A stretch of DNA of 34,509 bases from Bradyrhizobium sp. Leo170. GTDB lineage: Bacteria; Pseudomonadota; Alphaproteobacteria; Rhizobiales; Xanthobacteraceae. How positions within the stretch are numbered: the stretch's first letter is position 1; the number at the start of each line of letters is the position of its first letter. A program made the translations under genes and the position numbers. The DNA lies in assembly GCF_004296405.1 (NCBI RefSeq), contig NZ_PSRR01000053.1:1-34509 (forward strand). Direction: 5' to 3'. The notes under the pieces are model-generated. The model was not told where the DNA came from. It was given only the letters and a program-made list of their open reading frames with translations, and made no database searches. Positions 17,938-24,744 of the stretch are shown piece after piece.

Positions 17938-18375
17938 TCAGCGAGATGGGATCGAATGCAATTCGCACCGGCAGGCTTCCCCGAAAGCACGCAGGGGATC
18001 CATTTCCTCCATGAATTCCGGCAGATCGACAAATTCGCGGTTTGGCGACAGGTAGGTTTCGATGATCAGGCGACCTGCCCGCTCCGCGGCTTGAACCACT
18101 TGATCGCTGGCCAGAATCCTCATCCGCCCTATGAGCGCATACAGATTGACCAATTGCGGAATCTCGGATTTGTCGCTGACGAGCGCGTCGGCGTAGACTC
18201 GGGAGGCTTCCTCGATGAAGCTTCGATAGAGCCGCTCGCGCTTGGAAATCGACCGGGCATAGTGACGCTCGCGAAGCCTGCGGCGCCGAGTCATCCATCC
18301 AGTTACGATCGTAGAGATCGCTCCGAAGGCCGAGCCCCCGAACGCGGCGAACGCGGGAGCATACATCGTGTTCAT
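17938..18375 (-). CDS. Conserved hypothetical single-helix membrane protein
   Basis: This 145-residue protein has one N-terminal hydrophobic helix (about 6-28), then a basic stop-transfer patch (RRRRLRERHY) and a soluble domain with RERLYRSFIEEASRVYADAL, LVNLYALIGRMRILAS and IIETYLSPNREF segments. I know similar proteins as uncharacterised rhizobial sequences; no function is assigned. The ATG at 18375 follows GAGGA by eight bases and begins four bases after the stop of the upstream Cys-rich gene; the ATG at 18390 overlaps that gene and contains the ribosome binding site. Middle gene of a three-gene operon ending in a TetR gene. Confidence 0.7.
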   Translation of the reverse strand: MNTMYAPAFAAFGGSAFGAISTIVTGWMTRRRRLRERHYARSISKRERLYRSFIEEASRVYADALVSDKSEIPQLVNLYALIGRMRILASDQVVQAAERAGRLIIETYLSPNREFVDLPEFMEEMDPLRAFGEACRCELHSIPSR

Positions 18376-18379
18376 GCGA

Positions 18380-18670
18380 TCATTCCTCATCTTTTGCGTC
18401 CCGGCCGGCCCGGGGCGATCCTATGGTCCTGACCGAAGCAGTTCCCGCAGCGTGCTCGAAGACGACTCTGCAGGCATCGCTCAGGTCTGACATTCTTTGC
18501 CTCAGACAGGCCTCCACATTCCTGGCGTCAGGGATGTAGCTCGCGCACAGCCGGAAGGCGTCAGGCGCGCATGCGGCCCTCTGCTCGGGAGTGCCGCGGT
18601 TCTCCTGCGCAAAGGCAGCCCCATTGCCGATCAATGCCAGCAGCATGACGATTAATGTGGACTTGAACAT
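18380..18670 (-). CDS. Small secreted four-cysteine protein
   Basis: A 96-residue protein with a signal peptide (1-21, ending AAFA). The mature part has cysteines in the pattern CX7CX12CX11C within CAPDAFRLC ... VEACLRQRMSDLSDAC. This resembles the Cys-rich repeat of GLG1-type proteins, found singly in many small periplasmic proteins of rhizobia, and would form two disulfides. The ATG at 18670 has AAGGG seven bases upstream; longer in-frame starts would place the signal peptide inside the protein. First gene of the operon that continues to a membrane protein and a TetR gene, divergent from 18835. Molecular role unknown. Confidence 0.75.
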   Translation of the reverse strand: MFKSTLIVMLLALIGNGAAFAQENRGTPEQRAACAPDAFRLCASYIPDARNVEACLRQRMSDLSDACRVVFEHAAGTASVRTIGSPRAGRDAKDEE

Positions 18671-18801
18671 ACAGAACCCTTCATTTGCTGAGATCGAACC
18701 GGGAAACGCAGCGTCGCGCTCCGACCCGCCTTTCAAACAGTCTGAACACGAGCTTGTGAGTCTTCGCTCTTGACACATCCCGCGGCCCGGGATGTATATG
18801 A

Positions 18802-18816
18802 ACTATACGGTTTAGT
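18802..18816. promoter_or_regulatory. TetR-type operator site 3 (ACTATACGGTTTAGT)
   Basis: Third occurrence of the palindrome: arms ACTATAC and GTTTAGT around a central G, with one mismatch in symmetry. It lies 19 bp before the ATG at 18835, where a bound repressor would block transcription or initiation, and in the shared divergent region with the operon starting at 18670. Both directions could therefore be controlled by it. Confidence 0.65.
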
Positions 18817-18834
18817 GTATTTCGGAGACCGAGA

Positions 18835-19044
18835 ATGTCAACACTTTTGCGGTCGCTTGCAAAGGAAAATCCCTGGCCGGGGCTTGCGCTCGCATCCCTG
18901 AACCTGGTTGTTGCTCTGTCCCTCGAGGGCCTGAGCCTCCTGCTGGGCGTTACGATATCCTTGCTTGCGGGGTTGCATGCGTTCGCCGGCAGCCGGCCCT
19001 GGATCGCGCCGAAGGCACTTCTGCGCGGGAGCCGGGCGCAGTGA
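18835..19044 (+). CDS. Small membrane protein (69 aa)
   Basis: A 69-residue protein with one long or two short hydrophobic segments (about 15-50, rich in Leu/Ala/Gly) and a basic C-terminus. The ATG has GGAG eight bases upstream. Its stop overlaps the GTG start of the next gene (GTGA), so the two are translationally coupled. It starts 19 bp after operator-like site 3, which points to tight repression. No family is recognised. Confidence 0.65.
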   Translation: MSTLLRSLAKENPWPGLALASLNLVVALSLEGLSLLLGVTISLLAGLHAFAGSRPWIAPKALLRGSRAQ

Positions 19045-19625
19045 GCAGAACATCCGTCTTGTCAATGCGTGCGCGTGGTTCAGTCGAGACTCAAGCTCCA
19101 GTGTGGAGTTACTTTCTGTGGGTCGGCGGAGCGCTGCTCGTGCTACTCTTTGCAGCCAATTCCCTGCTGCCAGCGACCCCGCCGAGAAGGCTCATCGAAC
19201 CTCATTCTACACTTCCACCGATTCGGATCGCCTCCGAGCTGGAGAGACCGAAAGCGGTCGTCATCGATACCAGCCAGCCTGGTTTCCTGCCGATTCTCCC
19301 CCACAGGGAGATTGGAGTCCCCTCGCGGCTCAGCTTCGAGGCAGCCGATGCTGTACGACAGCCGCCCGCGTCAATATCCGAGCAGGCCGATGCGAGTGAC
19401 GGGAGCCCCGCAATCCGGGTCCGTGAAACGTTGGCGCAGTTCGGTCCGGGAGTTTCTGATCGAGCCGGCTCGAGCACGAGGTCAGTCAGGCTGACCTCGG
19501 AACCGCAGCGCAATTTCGCTCAGAGTCGCTCCGAGAAGCGGCCGCGACCTACTCGACATCCGAGTTTCAATAGCGCTCTCAAACGGTGCGCTTCGCTGAG
19601 CCACGCCAAAAGTTCGTGTCGATAG
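19041..19625 (+). CDS. Single-pass membrane protein with Pro/Ser-rich periplasmic part
   Basis: This 194-residue protein begins with a cytoplasmic segment (1-23), then a transmembrane helix (YFLWVGGALLVLLFAANSLL, about 24-43) followed by a Pro-rich stretch (PATPPRR), and a polar, Ser/Arg-rich, probably disordered C-terminal part. The GTG start overlaps the previous stop. I have seen proteins with this N-terminus as uncharacterised Bradyrhizobium sequences. The low-complexity tail makes its end less certain. It is 72 bp before the PepSY gene and likely cotranscribed with it. Confidence 0.6.
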   Translation: MSRTSVLSMRARGSVETQAPVWSYFLWVGGALLVLLFAANSLLPATPPRRLIEPHSTLPPIRIASELERPKAVVIDTSQPGFLPILPHREIGVPSRLSFEAADAVRQPPASISEQADASDGSPAIRVRETLAQFGPGVSDRAGSSTRSVRLTSEPQRNFAQSRSEKRPRPTRHPSFNSALKRCASLSHAKSSCR

Positions 19626-19697
19626 GCCGTCAGAGACCCTCGCCACACCGATAAGACCACCGGTCAGTTTTTCACCCACAGCCACTGGATACACCTC

Positions 19698-20300
19698 ATG
19701 TCGAAGAAGCGATTGTTAGCGACTATCGTTTTGTCCGCCACGTTCGCTGTTGCGGGCGCGAGAGCCGATGTCACCCACACACCTTTGGACGACACAAATA
19801 GAGGCGTAGCCGCACAAGGCGATACCGATGAGGCGGCGATGCGTCGCCTGCTCGAGCAATTTCGCAGAATAAAAATACCACTGAGTCAGGCGGTAGCGAT
19901 TGCCGAGCGATTACATAACGGTTCAAGGCCCGTCGACGTTAGCTTTGAGATATCCGGTCCGGCCATTTATCGCGTGCGGACGGTAAGAAATGAGCGCATT
20001 TGGGAAAATGTCGTAGATGCGAACACCGGAAGCGTTACAGAAAAGGAAATCTTATCATCGCTGAAGGAGCTCGATCGAGAGGATCTAAGCAAAATCATTG
20101 CTCTGAAGACGGTTGAGCAAGAGCTGTCGGACGCCGTACGCATCGCCGAGAAAGCTGGAGCGGGAAGCGCTGTTGCCGGAGGTTTGATGAAGCAGGATGG
20201 AAAACTCAACTTCGTGGTCATCGTCGCCAGTGGCAATCGCTTGAAGGAAGTCATGCTCGAGCCGCCCCCAGTCCGCACTGAAAAGTCAGTTCACCATTAG
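19698..20300 (+). CDS. Secreted PepSY-domain protein
   Basis: A 200-residue protein with a signal peptide (1-23, ending AGARA). It carries two PepSY-like units: one at about 60-115 (IPLSQAVAIAERLHNG ... VVDANTGSVTEKEI) and a more degenerate one at about 140-192 (ELSDAVRIAEKAGAG ... LKEVMLEP). PepSY domains are small extracytoplasmic modules, some of which inhibit peptidases. Base composition is more AT-rich than in its neighbours, a possible sign of separate origin. Last gene of the group behind operator site 3. Confidence 0.8.
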   Translation: MSKKRLLATIVLSATFAVAGARADVTHTPLDDTNRGVAAQGDTDEAAMRRLLEQFRRIKIPLSQAVAIAERLHNGSRPVDVSFEISGPAIYRVRTVRNERIWENVVDANTGSVTEKEILSSLKELDREDLSKIIALKTVEQELSDAVRIAEKAGAGSAVAGGLMKQDGKLNFVVIVASGNRLKEVMLEPPPVRTEKSVHH

Positions 20301-20576
20301 GCGCCGTCGTACATGCGGTTCAGGGTCATGCAGCCAAGCGTCGCTCCTCCTCACCCCCCTCTTGATCACTGCCTGAAGCCCTCTTCAAGAAGCGAGCCAA
20401 GGCGGCCTTCCGTGAATCGCGGTCCAACGCATAGGCTCTGCCTGAACTCAACGCCATCAGAAGGCCCTGAATGTAGCCCGAGATTGTGTCCGCAGCCATG
20501 ATGAGCGCCGTGTCAAGCGTATGGATAAGGGCGCGCAAGGGGGACGACCAGCGGCGCCGCGATCGCTGCAATTTTT
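20301..20576. other. Intergenic region, possible small minus-strand ORF
   Basis: About 280 bp between the PepSY gene and the heat-shock promoter. A minus-strand frame ending at 20326 could encode a 57-residue peptide from 20499 (MAADTISGYIQGLLMALSSG...), with a hydrophobic start and basic end, but no good ribosome binding site is seen. The longer version of that frame would run through the ROSE element and is not credible. Confidence 0.3.
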
Positions 20577-20587
20577 TTGGCCGACCT

Positions 20588-20615
20588 CTTGAAACGACTT
20601 TCCGTTTTTCTAAGT
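20588..20615 (+). promoter_or_regulatory. Candidate RpoH-type heat-shock promoter
   Basis: CTTGAA (20588-20593) and CTAAGT (20610-20615) with a 16-base spacer resemble alphaproteobacterial sigma-32 promoters (CTTGAA with a C-rich/AT -10). The end of the -10 lies nine bases before the ROSE element. The -10 match is partial. Confidence 0.45.
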
Positions 20616-20623
20616 CAATTTTC

Positions 20624-20753
20624 GCCGCAAGAGCGGTGTGCCGGGCGCCAGATCGGGCCCGGTGCGGGCGCCGGGCCGGGTATCTTCGGACCCCGTCTGA
20701 AACCCCTGTCCTGCGCTCCTTCGTACCCATCTTGCTCTATGGAGGACTTGGTT
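20624..20753 (+). ncRNA. ROSE RNA thermometer (5' UTR of hsp20)
   Basis: This 130-base leader has the features of ROSE elements (Repression Of heat-Shock gene Expression). It starts with a GCCGC/GCGGT hairpin, then has a long GC-rich stem (GGGCGCC ... GGCGCC region at 20643-20673). The 3' hairpin pairs the conserved TTGCT (20732-20736) with the Shine-Dalgarno GGAGGA (20741-20746), eight bases before the ATG at 20754. At normal temperature the ribosome site is masked; heat opens it. ROSE elements are known from Bradyrhizobium small heat-shock operons. The fold was judged by eye, not computed. Confidence 0.85.
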
Positions 20754-21212
20754 ATGAGGACGACCTTCGACTTCGCGCCCCTGTGGCGCTCCACCATCGG
20801 CTTCGACCACCTGGCCAACCTCGTCGATAGCACAATGCGCCAGGCGACCGAGGATCACTATCCCCCGTACAACATCGAACGCTCCGGCGAGGACCACTAC
20901 CGGATCTCGCTCGCCGTCGCCGGATTCGGAGCCGACGACATCACGCTGACCGCCGAGCAGAACGCGCTCACCATCGAGGGCAGGAAGCCCGAGAAGGCGG
21001 CCGGCGAGTATCTCTACCAGGGGATCGCCGCGCGTCCGTTCCGGCGCGTGTTCAACTTGGCCGATTACGTCCAGGTGAAAGAGGCCTCTTTCCGCGACGG
21101 ACTGCTGATCATCGATCTCGTCCGCGAGGTGCCCGAAGCAATGAAGCCGCGCCGGATCCAGATCGCGGGCGGCGCTTCTCCTTCGCAGATCGAGCAGAAG
21201 AAGGCAGCCTGA
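20754..21212 (+). CDS. Small heat-shock protein, Hsp20 (class A-like)
   Basis: A 152-residue alpha-crystallin-type chaperone. The alpha-crystallin domain covers about 36-130, with the signature ASFRDGLLIIDL at 111-122 and the C-terminal anchoring motif RRIQI near 133-137. It binds unfolding proteins without ATP as a large oligomer in the cytoplasm. The N-terminal arm (FDFAPLWRSTIGFDHL) is typical of the IbpA-like class A proteins of rhizobia. The start is fixed by GGAGGA inside the ROSE hairpin. It is the first gene of the heat-shock operon. Confidence 0.95.
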   Translation: MRTTFDFAPLWRSTIGFDHLANLVDSTMRQATEDHYPPYNIERSGEDHYRISLAVAGFGADDITLTAEQNALTIEGRKPEKAAGEYLYQGIAARPFRRVFNLADYVQVKEASFRDGLLIIDLVREVPEAMKPRRIQIAGGASPSQIEQKKAA

Positions 21213-21293
21213 CGCCAGCCAAGGTTCGATGGCGGAACGCGGCGCGCGCAAGCGCAGCCGCGCTCCCTCCCCATGCAACAAAGGAGAACAACC

Positions 21294-21785
21294 ATGGCAA
21301 TTCGTGATCTCATTCCCTGGTCGCGGAATCAGGAACTTACGCCGACGCGCGGCAACTACGATCCATTCATGACGCTTCATCGCGAGATGAACCGCCTGTT
21401 CGACGATGCCTTTCGCGGCTTCGGCGGGACGGGTCTGTCGCCACTCATGGAAGGGCAATTCGGCTGGCCCAAGATCGAGCTCAGTGAGACCGATAAGGCA
21501 CTGACCATCACGGCCGAACTGCCCGGCATGACGGAGAAGGACGTCCAGATCGAAATCGCTGGCGGTGTCCTGACCATCCGCGGCGAGAAGAAAGCCGAGC
21601 GCAGCGACGAAGGTAGGTACTTCACCGAGCGCGCCTACGGCGCCTTCGAGCGGCGGATCCCGCTCGAGGACGTCGAAGAAGACAAGGCGGAAGCGTCGTT
21701 CGAGAACGGCATCCTGACCGTGTCGCTGCCGAAGTCCGAGAATCCGCGGGCGGGCGTCAAGCGCATCGCCATCAACACGCAGTAG
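21294..21785 (+). CDS. Small heat-shock protein, Hsp20 (class C-like)
   Basis: This 163-residue chaperone has an N-terminal arm with PWSRNQ and a REMNRLFDDAF helix, an alpha-crystallin domain at about 55-150 with the motif AEASFENGILTVSLPK, and a C-terminal KRIAINTQ tail containing the IxI-type anchor. The ATG at 21294 follows AAGGAG by eight bases. It lies 81 bp after the first Hsp20 gene, with GC-rich hairpins but no second ROSE element between them. The pairing of a class A and a class C Hsp20 gene is typical of Bradyrhizobium heat-shock operons. Confidence 0.95.
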   Translation: MAIRDLIPWSRNQELTPTRGNYDPFMTLHREMNRLFDDAFRGFGGTGLSPLMEGQFGWPKIELSETDKALTITAELPGMTEKDVQIEIAGGVLTIRGEKKAERSDEGRYFTERAYGAFERRIPLEDVEEDKAEASFENGILTVSLPKSENPRAGVKRIAINTQ

Positions 21786-21791
21786 CGACAT

Positions 21792-21818
21792 CCGGGCGGC
21801 GGCCCCGCCGCCGTCCGG
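21792..21818 (+). terminator. GC-rich hairpin after hsp20 (possible attenuator)
   Basis: An 11-bp stem (21792-21802 with 21808-21818, one G-U pair) around a five-base loop lies seven bases after the second Hsp20 stop. No run of Ts follows, so it is more likely an mRNA-stabilising or partial-termination element than a full terminator before the next gene. Confidence 0.4.
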
Positions 21819-21865
21819 CACCAACTCGAACCCGTCCCGAAGAAAGGAGCGTAGGGAGGCAGCCG

Positions 21866-22189
21866 ATGAGCAACGCAAACACGAACACCAGCAATCTCAA
21901 CCCCATCTTCCACCCGGCCGCGCACTATGCCTCGCCGGAGGACGTGCTGAAGGACGATGAGCTCTCCGTGCCGGAAAAACGGATCATCCTGTCGTCCTGG
22001 GCTTCCGACATGTTTGCAGTCGAATCCTGTCCTGCCCTGCGGGAGATTCCCGGCATGAGCCACACCATTCGACTGGCCGATATCCTCGCCGCGCTGCGGC
22101 GGCTGGACGACGACGACCCGCCCCGACCCGGCGGCGTCCCCATGCGGCTGCGGCGGCCTTGGGCCGCCGCGCAGCGGAGGTCCGTCTGA
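21866..22189 (+). CDS. Hypothetical protein in heat-shock cluster
   Basis: This 107-residue soluble protein begins with an Asn/Thr-rich stretch and contains HYASPEDVLKDDELSVPEKRIILSSWASDMFAVESCPALREIPG, a pattern I know from conserved proteins next to small heat-shock genes in rhizobia, where no function is assigned. (Only its key positions matter: Pro-Glu-Asp at about 24-26 and the SSWASDM segment near 43-49.) The C-terminus is Pro/Arg-rich. The ATG follows a GGGAGG site by seven bases. Its TGA overlaps the ATG of a 33-residue micropeptide gene (ATGA), so the pair is coupled. Confidence 0.75.
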   Translation: MSNANTNTSNLNPIFHPAAHYASPEDVLKDDELSVPEKRIILSSWASDMFAVESCPALREIPGMSHTIRLADILAALRRLDDDDPPRPGGVPMRLRRPWAAAQRRSV

Positions 22190-22290
22190 TGTTCACACAA
22201 GCCGTTCTGACCATGATGCTCCTAGGCAATGCCGCGGCGGTATGGGCCGTCCCCTTCGTCGTCATGGTAAGAGGCGGGCAAGCGCGGTGA
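22189..22290 (+). CDS. 33-residue membrane micropeptide
   Basis: This short frame starts at an ATG overlapping the previous stop (TGATG), with GGAGG eight bases upstream inside the preceding gene. It encodes 33 residues: about 25 hydrophobic residues (MFTQAVLTMMLLGNAAAVWA, then VPFVVMV) and a basic tail RGGQAR, so a single-pass inner-membrane peptide is predicted. Translational coupling, a good ribosome binding site and the hydrophobic composition argue for a real gene. It is too short for most ORF callers. A heat-induced membrane role is possible because of its position in the hsp20 operon. Confidence 0.6.
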   Translation: MFTQAVLTMMLLGNAAAVWAVPFVVMVRGGQAR

Positions 22291-22314
22291 GCACCGAACA
22301 GTTGGCGTTCTGAT

Positions 22315-22400
22315 GTTAATCGGCATGGTCCTAACGCCGATCGGCGCGCGAAGTGTCCGCGTTAGATGACTGCGGGGATCATGGTTCGACGCCGATTAAC
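22315..22400. repeat. Nested inverted repeats (structured intergenic element)
   Basis: Three nested dyads lie in 86 bp: GTTAATCGGC (22315-22324) with GCCGATTAAC (22391-22400), perfect over 10 bp; CTAACGC (22331-22337) with GCGTTAG (22359-22365), perfect over 7 bp; and the palindrome GCCGATCGGC (22336-22345). It lies between the heat-shock cluster and a convergent gene. It could be a bidirectional terminator, a small RNA or a miniature mobile element. Confidence 0.5.
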
Positions 22401-22406
22401 AGCCGC

Positions 22407-22700
22407 TCATTCGGTCAAATTACAACGCACGCCGTTGAGGCTCACTTGCAGGCCAGCTGAATCGTGCCTCATCTGCTGGATGGAAGCTCCCGTCAGGTGA
22501 GCATCGAAGGCCTCGCGTGATGCATAGACTTCGTATAGCATGACCGTGTCGGCTTCCTCTTGCGGCACGAGGATCTCGAAAGCCAGAGTGCCAGGCTCGG
22601 CCGCCCTGCAACGAAGCGCGTGAGCGTTCAGGTGCTTGGGATATTCGGTCCGCTTACCGGCGGCGGTCTTGATGGTCGCCACGACTGCTAGTTTGGCCAT
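22407..22700 (-). CDS. Antibiotic biosynthesis monooxygenase-domain protein
   Basis: A 97-residue protein of the ABM/YgiN ferredoxin-like fold: an N-terminal strand AKLAVVATIKTAAGKRTEY, a central EPGTLAFEILVPQEEADTVMLYEVYASREAFDAHL, and a terminal strand. Relatives oxidise quinols or act as small dimeric sensor/monooxygenase proteins without a cofactor. GGGAG lies about eight bases before the ATG. It is followed upstream on the same strand by a gene remnant and an SDR gene, suggesting a detoxification gene set. Confidence 0.88.
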   Translation of the reverse strand: MAKLAVVATIKTAAGKRTEYPKHLNAHALRCRAAEPGTLAFEILVPQEEADTVMLYEVYASREAFDAHLTGASIQQMRHDSAGLQVSLNGVRCNLTE

Positions 22701-22730
22701 GTGCTGATCTCCCGGTGTTCTGGTTCAGGT

Positions 22731-22896
22731 TTACGATTTCGCTGCCGCCATGCGGCGAGCTGCTTCTTCGCCCAGCTTTGTCACCACGTTGGCCGGGCGC
22801 AACATGACGACGAGATCGGTCATCTGGCCGGCCTCGTTGAACCGGACCGGCCGGATGCGGTGCGTTTGTGCGCAGGTTTGAGCTCTCGTTACCCAT
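22731..22896 (-). pseudogene. Remnant of a SnoaL/NTF2-like gene
   Basis: An ATG at 22896 with GGAG upstream opens a short frame (MGNESSNLRTNA) that within about 15 codons gives way to another frame. That frame reads IRPVRFNEAGQMTDLVVMLR and ends AAARRMAAAKS-like at 22731. The second part resembles the last third of SnoaL / NTF2-like proteins, which bind small hydrophobic compounds. An internal deletion has joined the first codons to the end of the gene. The family call rests on about 45 residues. Confidence 0.5.
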
Positions 22897-22982
22897 ATAT
22901 TCACTCTCCGTCAGTTGAAGGTTTGGCAGGAGAGCCGGCAAATCAGCGGGCGGCGGCGACCAGCTTCGCCGAAAACACCGCG

Positions 22983-23756
22983 TCAGGTCCGATAACGCGC
23001 GGCCGGTTTGGCGTTGCCGAAGCCTGCCGCCAGAACGCCGCGCGCCTTCTCGAAAGCGTCCCACGCCGCCACGTCGGGCACCGGTGGAATCGTGACCGGT
23101 TCCTTGCGATCGAAGCCGATCAACGCCGCATCCACGAGGTCTTCGACCTCCATGACATTGGGCACCTTGCCGGCATCGCCGCCGGCGCGCTCGTAGATTT
23201 CCGTGCGCGTAGCCGCGGGCAGCACGGCCTGCACATAGACACCCTTCGACGCGACTTCGGCTGCAAGGCCTTGCGACAGCGTCATCAGGTAGGATTTGGT
23301 CGCGGGGTAGATGCCACGGGAGTATTCGGGGAGCAGAGCCAGCACCGATGCGATGTTGATGATCGCGCCATGGCCGCGTTCGACCATGCCGCCGATGACG
23401 GCGGACGCGAGCAGCGTCGGCGCGACAACGTTCAGCCCCAGCAGATCGTCCATCTTGCTTGGGTCGGCGGTTGCGAAATCGCCGATCAACGCAGCACCCG
23501 CATTGTTGACGAGGATTTCGATGGGCGGATCGGAACGGAGGCGCTTGAGAACCGGTGCGAGTTGGGAGTGGTCGACCAGATCGGCCGTAATGACCTCGAC
23601 CGCAATGCCATGTGCATTGCGCAGTTCGCCCGCGAGGGCGTTGAGCCGGTCGGTCGCGCGTGCGACGAGGACGAGGTCGTGGCCGCGTGCGGCGAGACGG
23701 CGTGCGTAGACCGCGCCGATGCCGCTCGAAGCGCCGGTGATGAGTGCGATCGTCAT
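22983..23756 (-). CDS. Short-chain dehydrogenase/reductase (SDR)
   Basis: A complete 257-residue classical-type SDR. It has TGASSGIG at 7-14 for dinucleotide binding, the NNAG motif at 84-87, an active-site Ser in NIASVLAL near 137, and catalytic Tyr150 and Lys154 in YPATK. The basic residue pattern after the second strand (VARATDR) suggests NADP preference. Substrate unknown. It is in a minus-strand run of small detoxification genes. Its 5' neighbour on the same strand is the YciI-like gene, 117 bp upstream. Confidence 0.92.
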   Translation of the reverse strand: MTIALITGASSGIGAVYARRLAARGHDLVLVARATDRLNALAGELRNAHGIAVEVITADLVDHSQLAPVLKRLRSDPPIEILVNNAGAALIGDFATADPSKMDDLLGLNVVAPTLLASAVIGGMVERGHGAIINIASVLALLPEYSRGIYPATKSYLMTLSQGLAAEVASKGVYVQAVLPAATRTEIYERAGGDAGKVPNVMEVEDLVDAALIGFDRKEPVTIPPVPDVAAWDAFEKARGVLAAGFGNAKPAARYRT

Positions 23757-23873
23757 GGATGTTGTCCTGGTTAGGCTTCCGGCATCGCAATGCGCTGCCG
23801 GGGATCGGTGGTGAAAGATCGTCGAGGCGGCGCTGTCAGCCGCGCGTCCTCAAATGAAGCATCGGATGATGCT

Positions 23874-24131
23874 CTAATGACCGGCGCCGTTCTTCACGAT
23901 CGGGTCTTCCGAGGTGATCGTCTCGATGTCGAGATCATCGGCGATCTGATAGAGCGACACGCCATAACCGCCGCTCGGGTCCATGACCGGGCCGTGCGCG
24001 ATGACCTGTCCCTTGTCTAGCAGGTCATCCAGGAACGCGCCGTGCTGCTTCATCCATGTCTTCTCGTCGGCGGTCATGGTCGCGAGAAAGTCGGCGCGCG
24101 GCGGGATGTACTTGCACAAATAGTACTTCAT
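23874..24131 (-). CDS. YciI-like domain protein
   Basis: An 85-residue protein of the YciI-like fold (MKYYLCKYIPPRADFLATM; MKQHGAFLDDLLDKGQVIAHGPV; SEDPIVKNGAGH). Relatives are small dimeric proteins often linked to SDRs or sigma factors; enzymatic activity is known for a few only. GAGGAG lies about eight bases before the ATG. Relatives usually continue some 10-15 residues past the DPxxKxGxG motif, so the C-terminus may be trimmed here. Confidence 0.8.
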   Translation of the reverse strand: MKYYLCKYIPPRADFLATMTADEKTWMKQHGAFLDDLLDKGQVIAHGPVMDPSGGYGVSLYQIADDLDIETITSEDPIVKNGAGH

Positions 24132-24190
24132 AGGTCGCTCCTCGGCGAAAGAGACAATTCAGCTTGCCCGGTGATCGCTCTGTTGGGAGA

Positions 24191-24649
24191 TCAATCGGCC
24201 ACGCCCATCTGCTTGCGAAAACTCTTCTCGAAGGTCTTTTCAGGGACGAAGCGCCGCATCAGGCGGAGACGGCCCGCCATTGTTCCGGGCGTGTAGCGAA
24301 TGCCCGGCTGCTTTTCGGTGGCGGCCTGCACCACCTTGTCCGCCACGGCCTCCACGGGGTCGCCGGCCGCGATGCCGTTGCGCCAGGTCGCGTTCATGGC
24401 CGCGCGTCCCTTGTCGTAGACGCTCAGGATCCGATCGGGCTTGTCGCCGTTCTCTTCCAGCGCGGTGCGGGTGAAGACCGGCTCGACCAGCGAGACACGA
24501 ATGCCGAATGTCCGCAGCTCGTGATCGAGCGATTCGGAATAGCCTTCGACGGCGTGCTTGGTGGCGTTGTAGAGCGCCGTATATGGTCCGGGCAGGAAGC
24601 CGGCCACCGAACTGATGTTGATGATCCGGCCCTGGCCCTGCCGGCGCAC
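24191..24649 (-). pseudogene. SDR gene, 5'-truncated
   Basis: The frame encodes the C-terminal half (152 residues) of a short-chain dehydrogenase, including the active-site Ser (NISSVAGFLPG, near 13-14) and the YNATK motif (Tyr27, Lys31), and a substrate region resembling YciI/SDR-associated oxidoreductases. The N-terminal Rossmann part with TGxxxGIG is absent. Homology breaks at about 24650, just 95 bp from tRNA-derived repeat C, so a recombination at the island junction probably removed the 5' end. Confidence 0.8.
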
Positions 24650-24744
24650 CGACCGGGATGCGTCCCCAGTGCGTCCCTGCTAGGTTTCACGAGGGGCCGC
24701 GAAAATCGTCTTCTTGGTTAAGGCATTGAGGTTACAACAAAAAA

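Noticed and set aside
20326..20730. 134-codon minus-strand frame across the heat-shock leader
   Set aside because: It runs through the ROSE element and promoter of hsp20 and has no ribosome site; at most a 57-residue inner part is possible.
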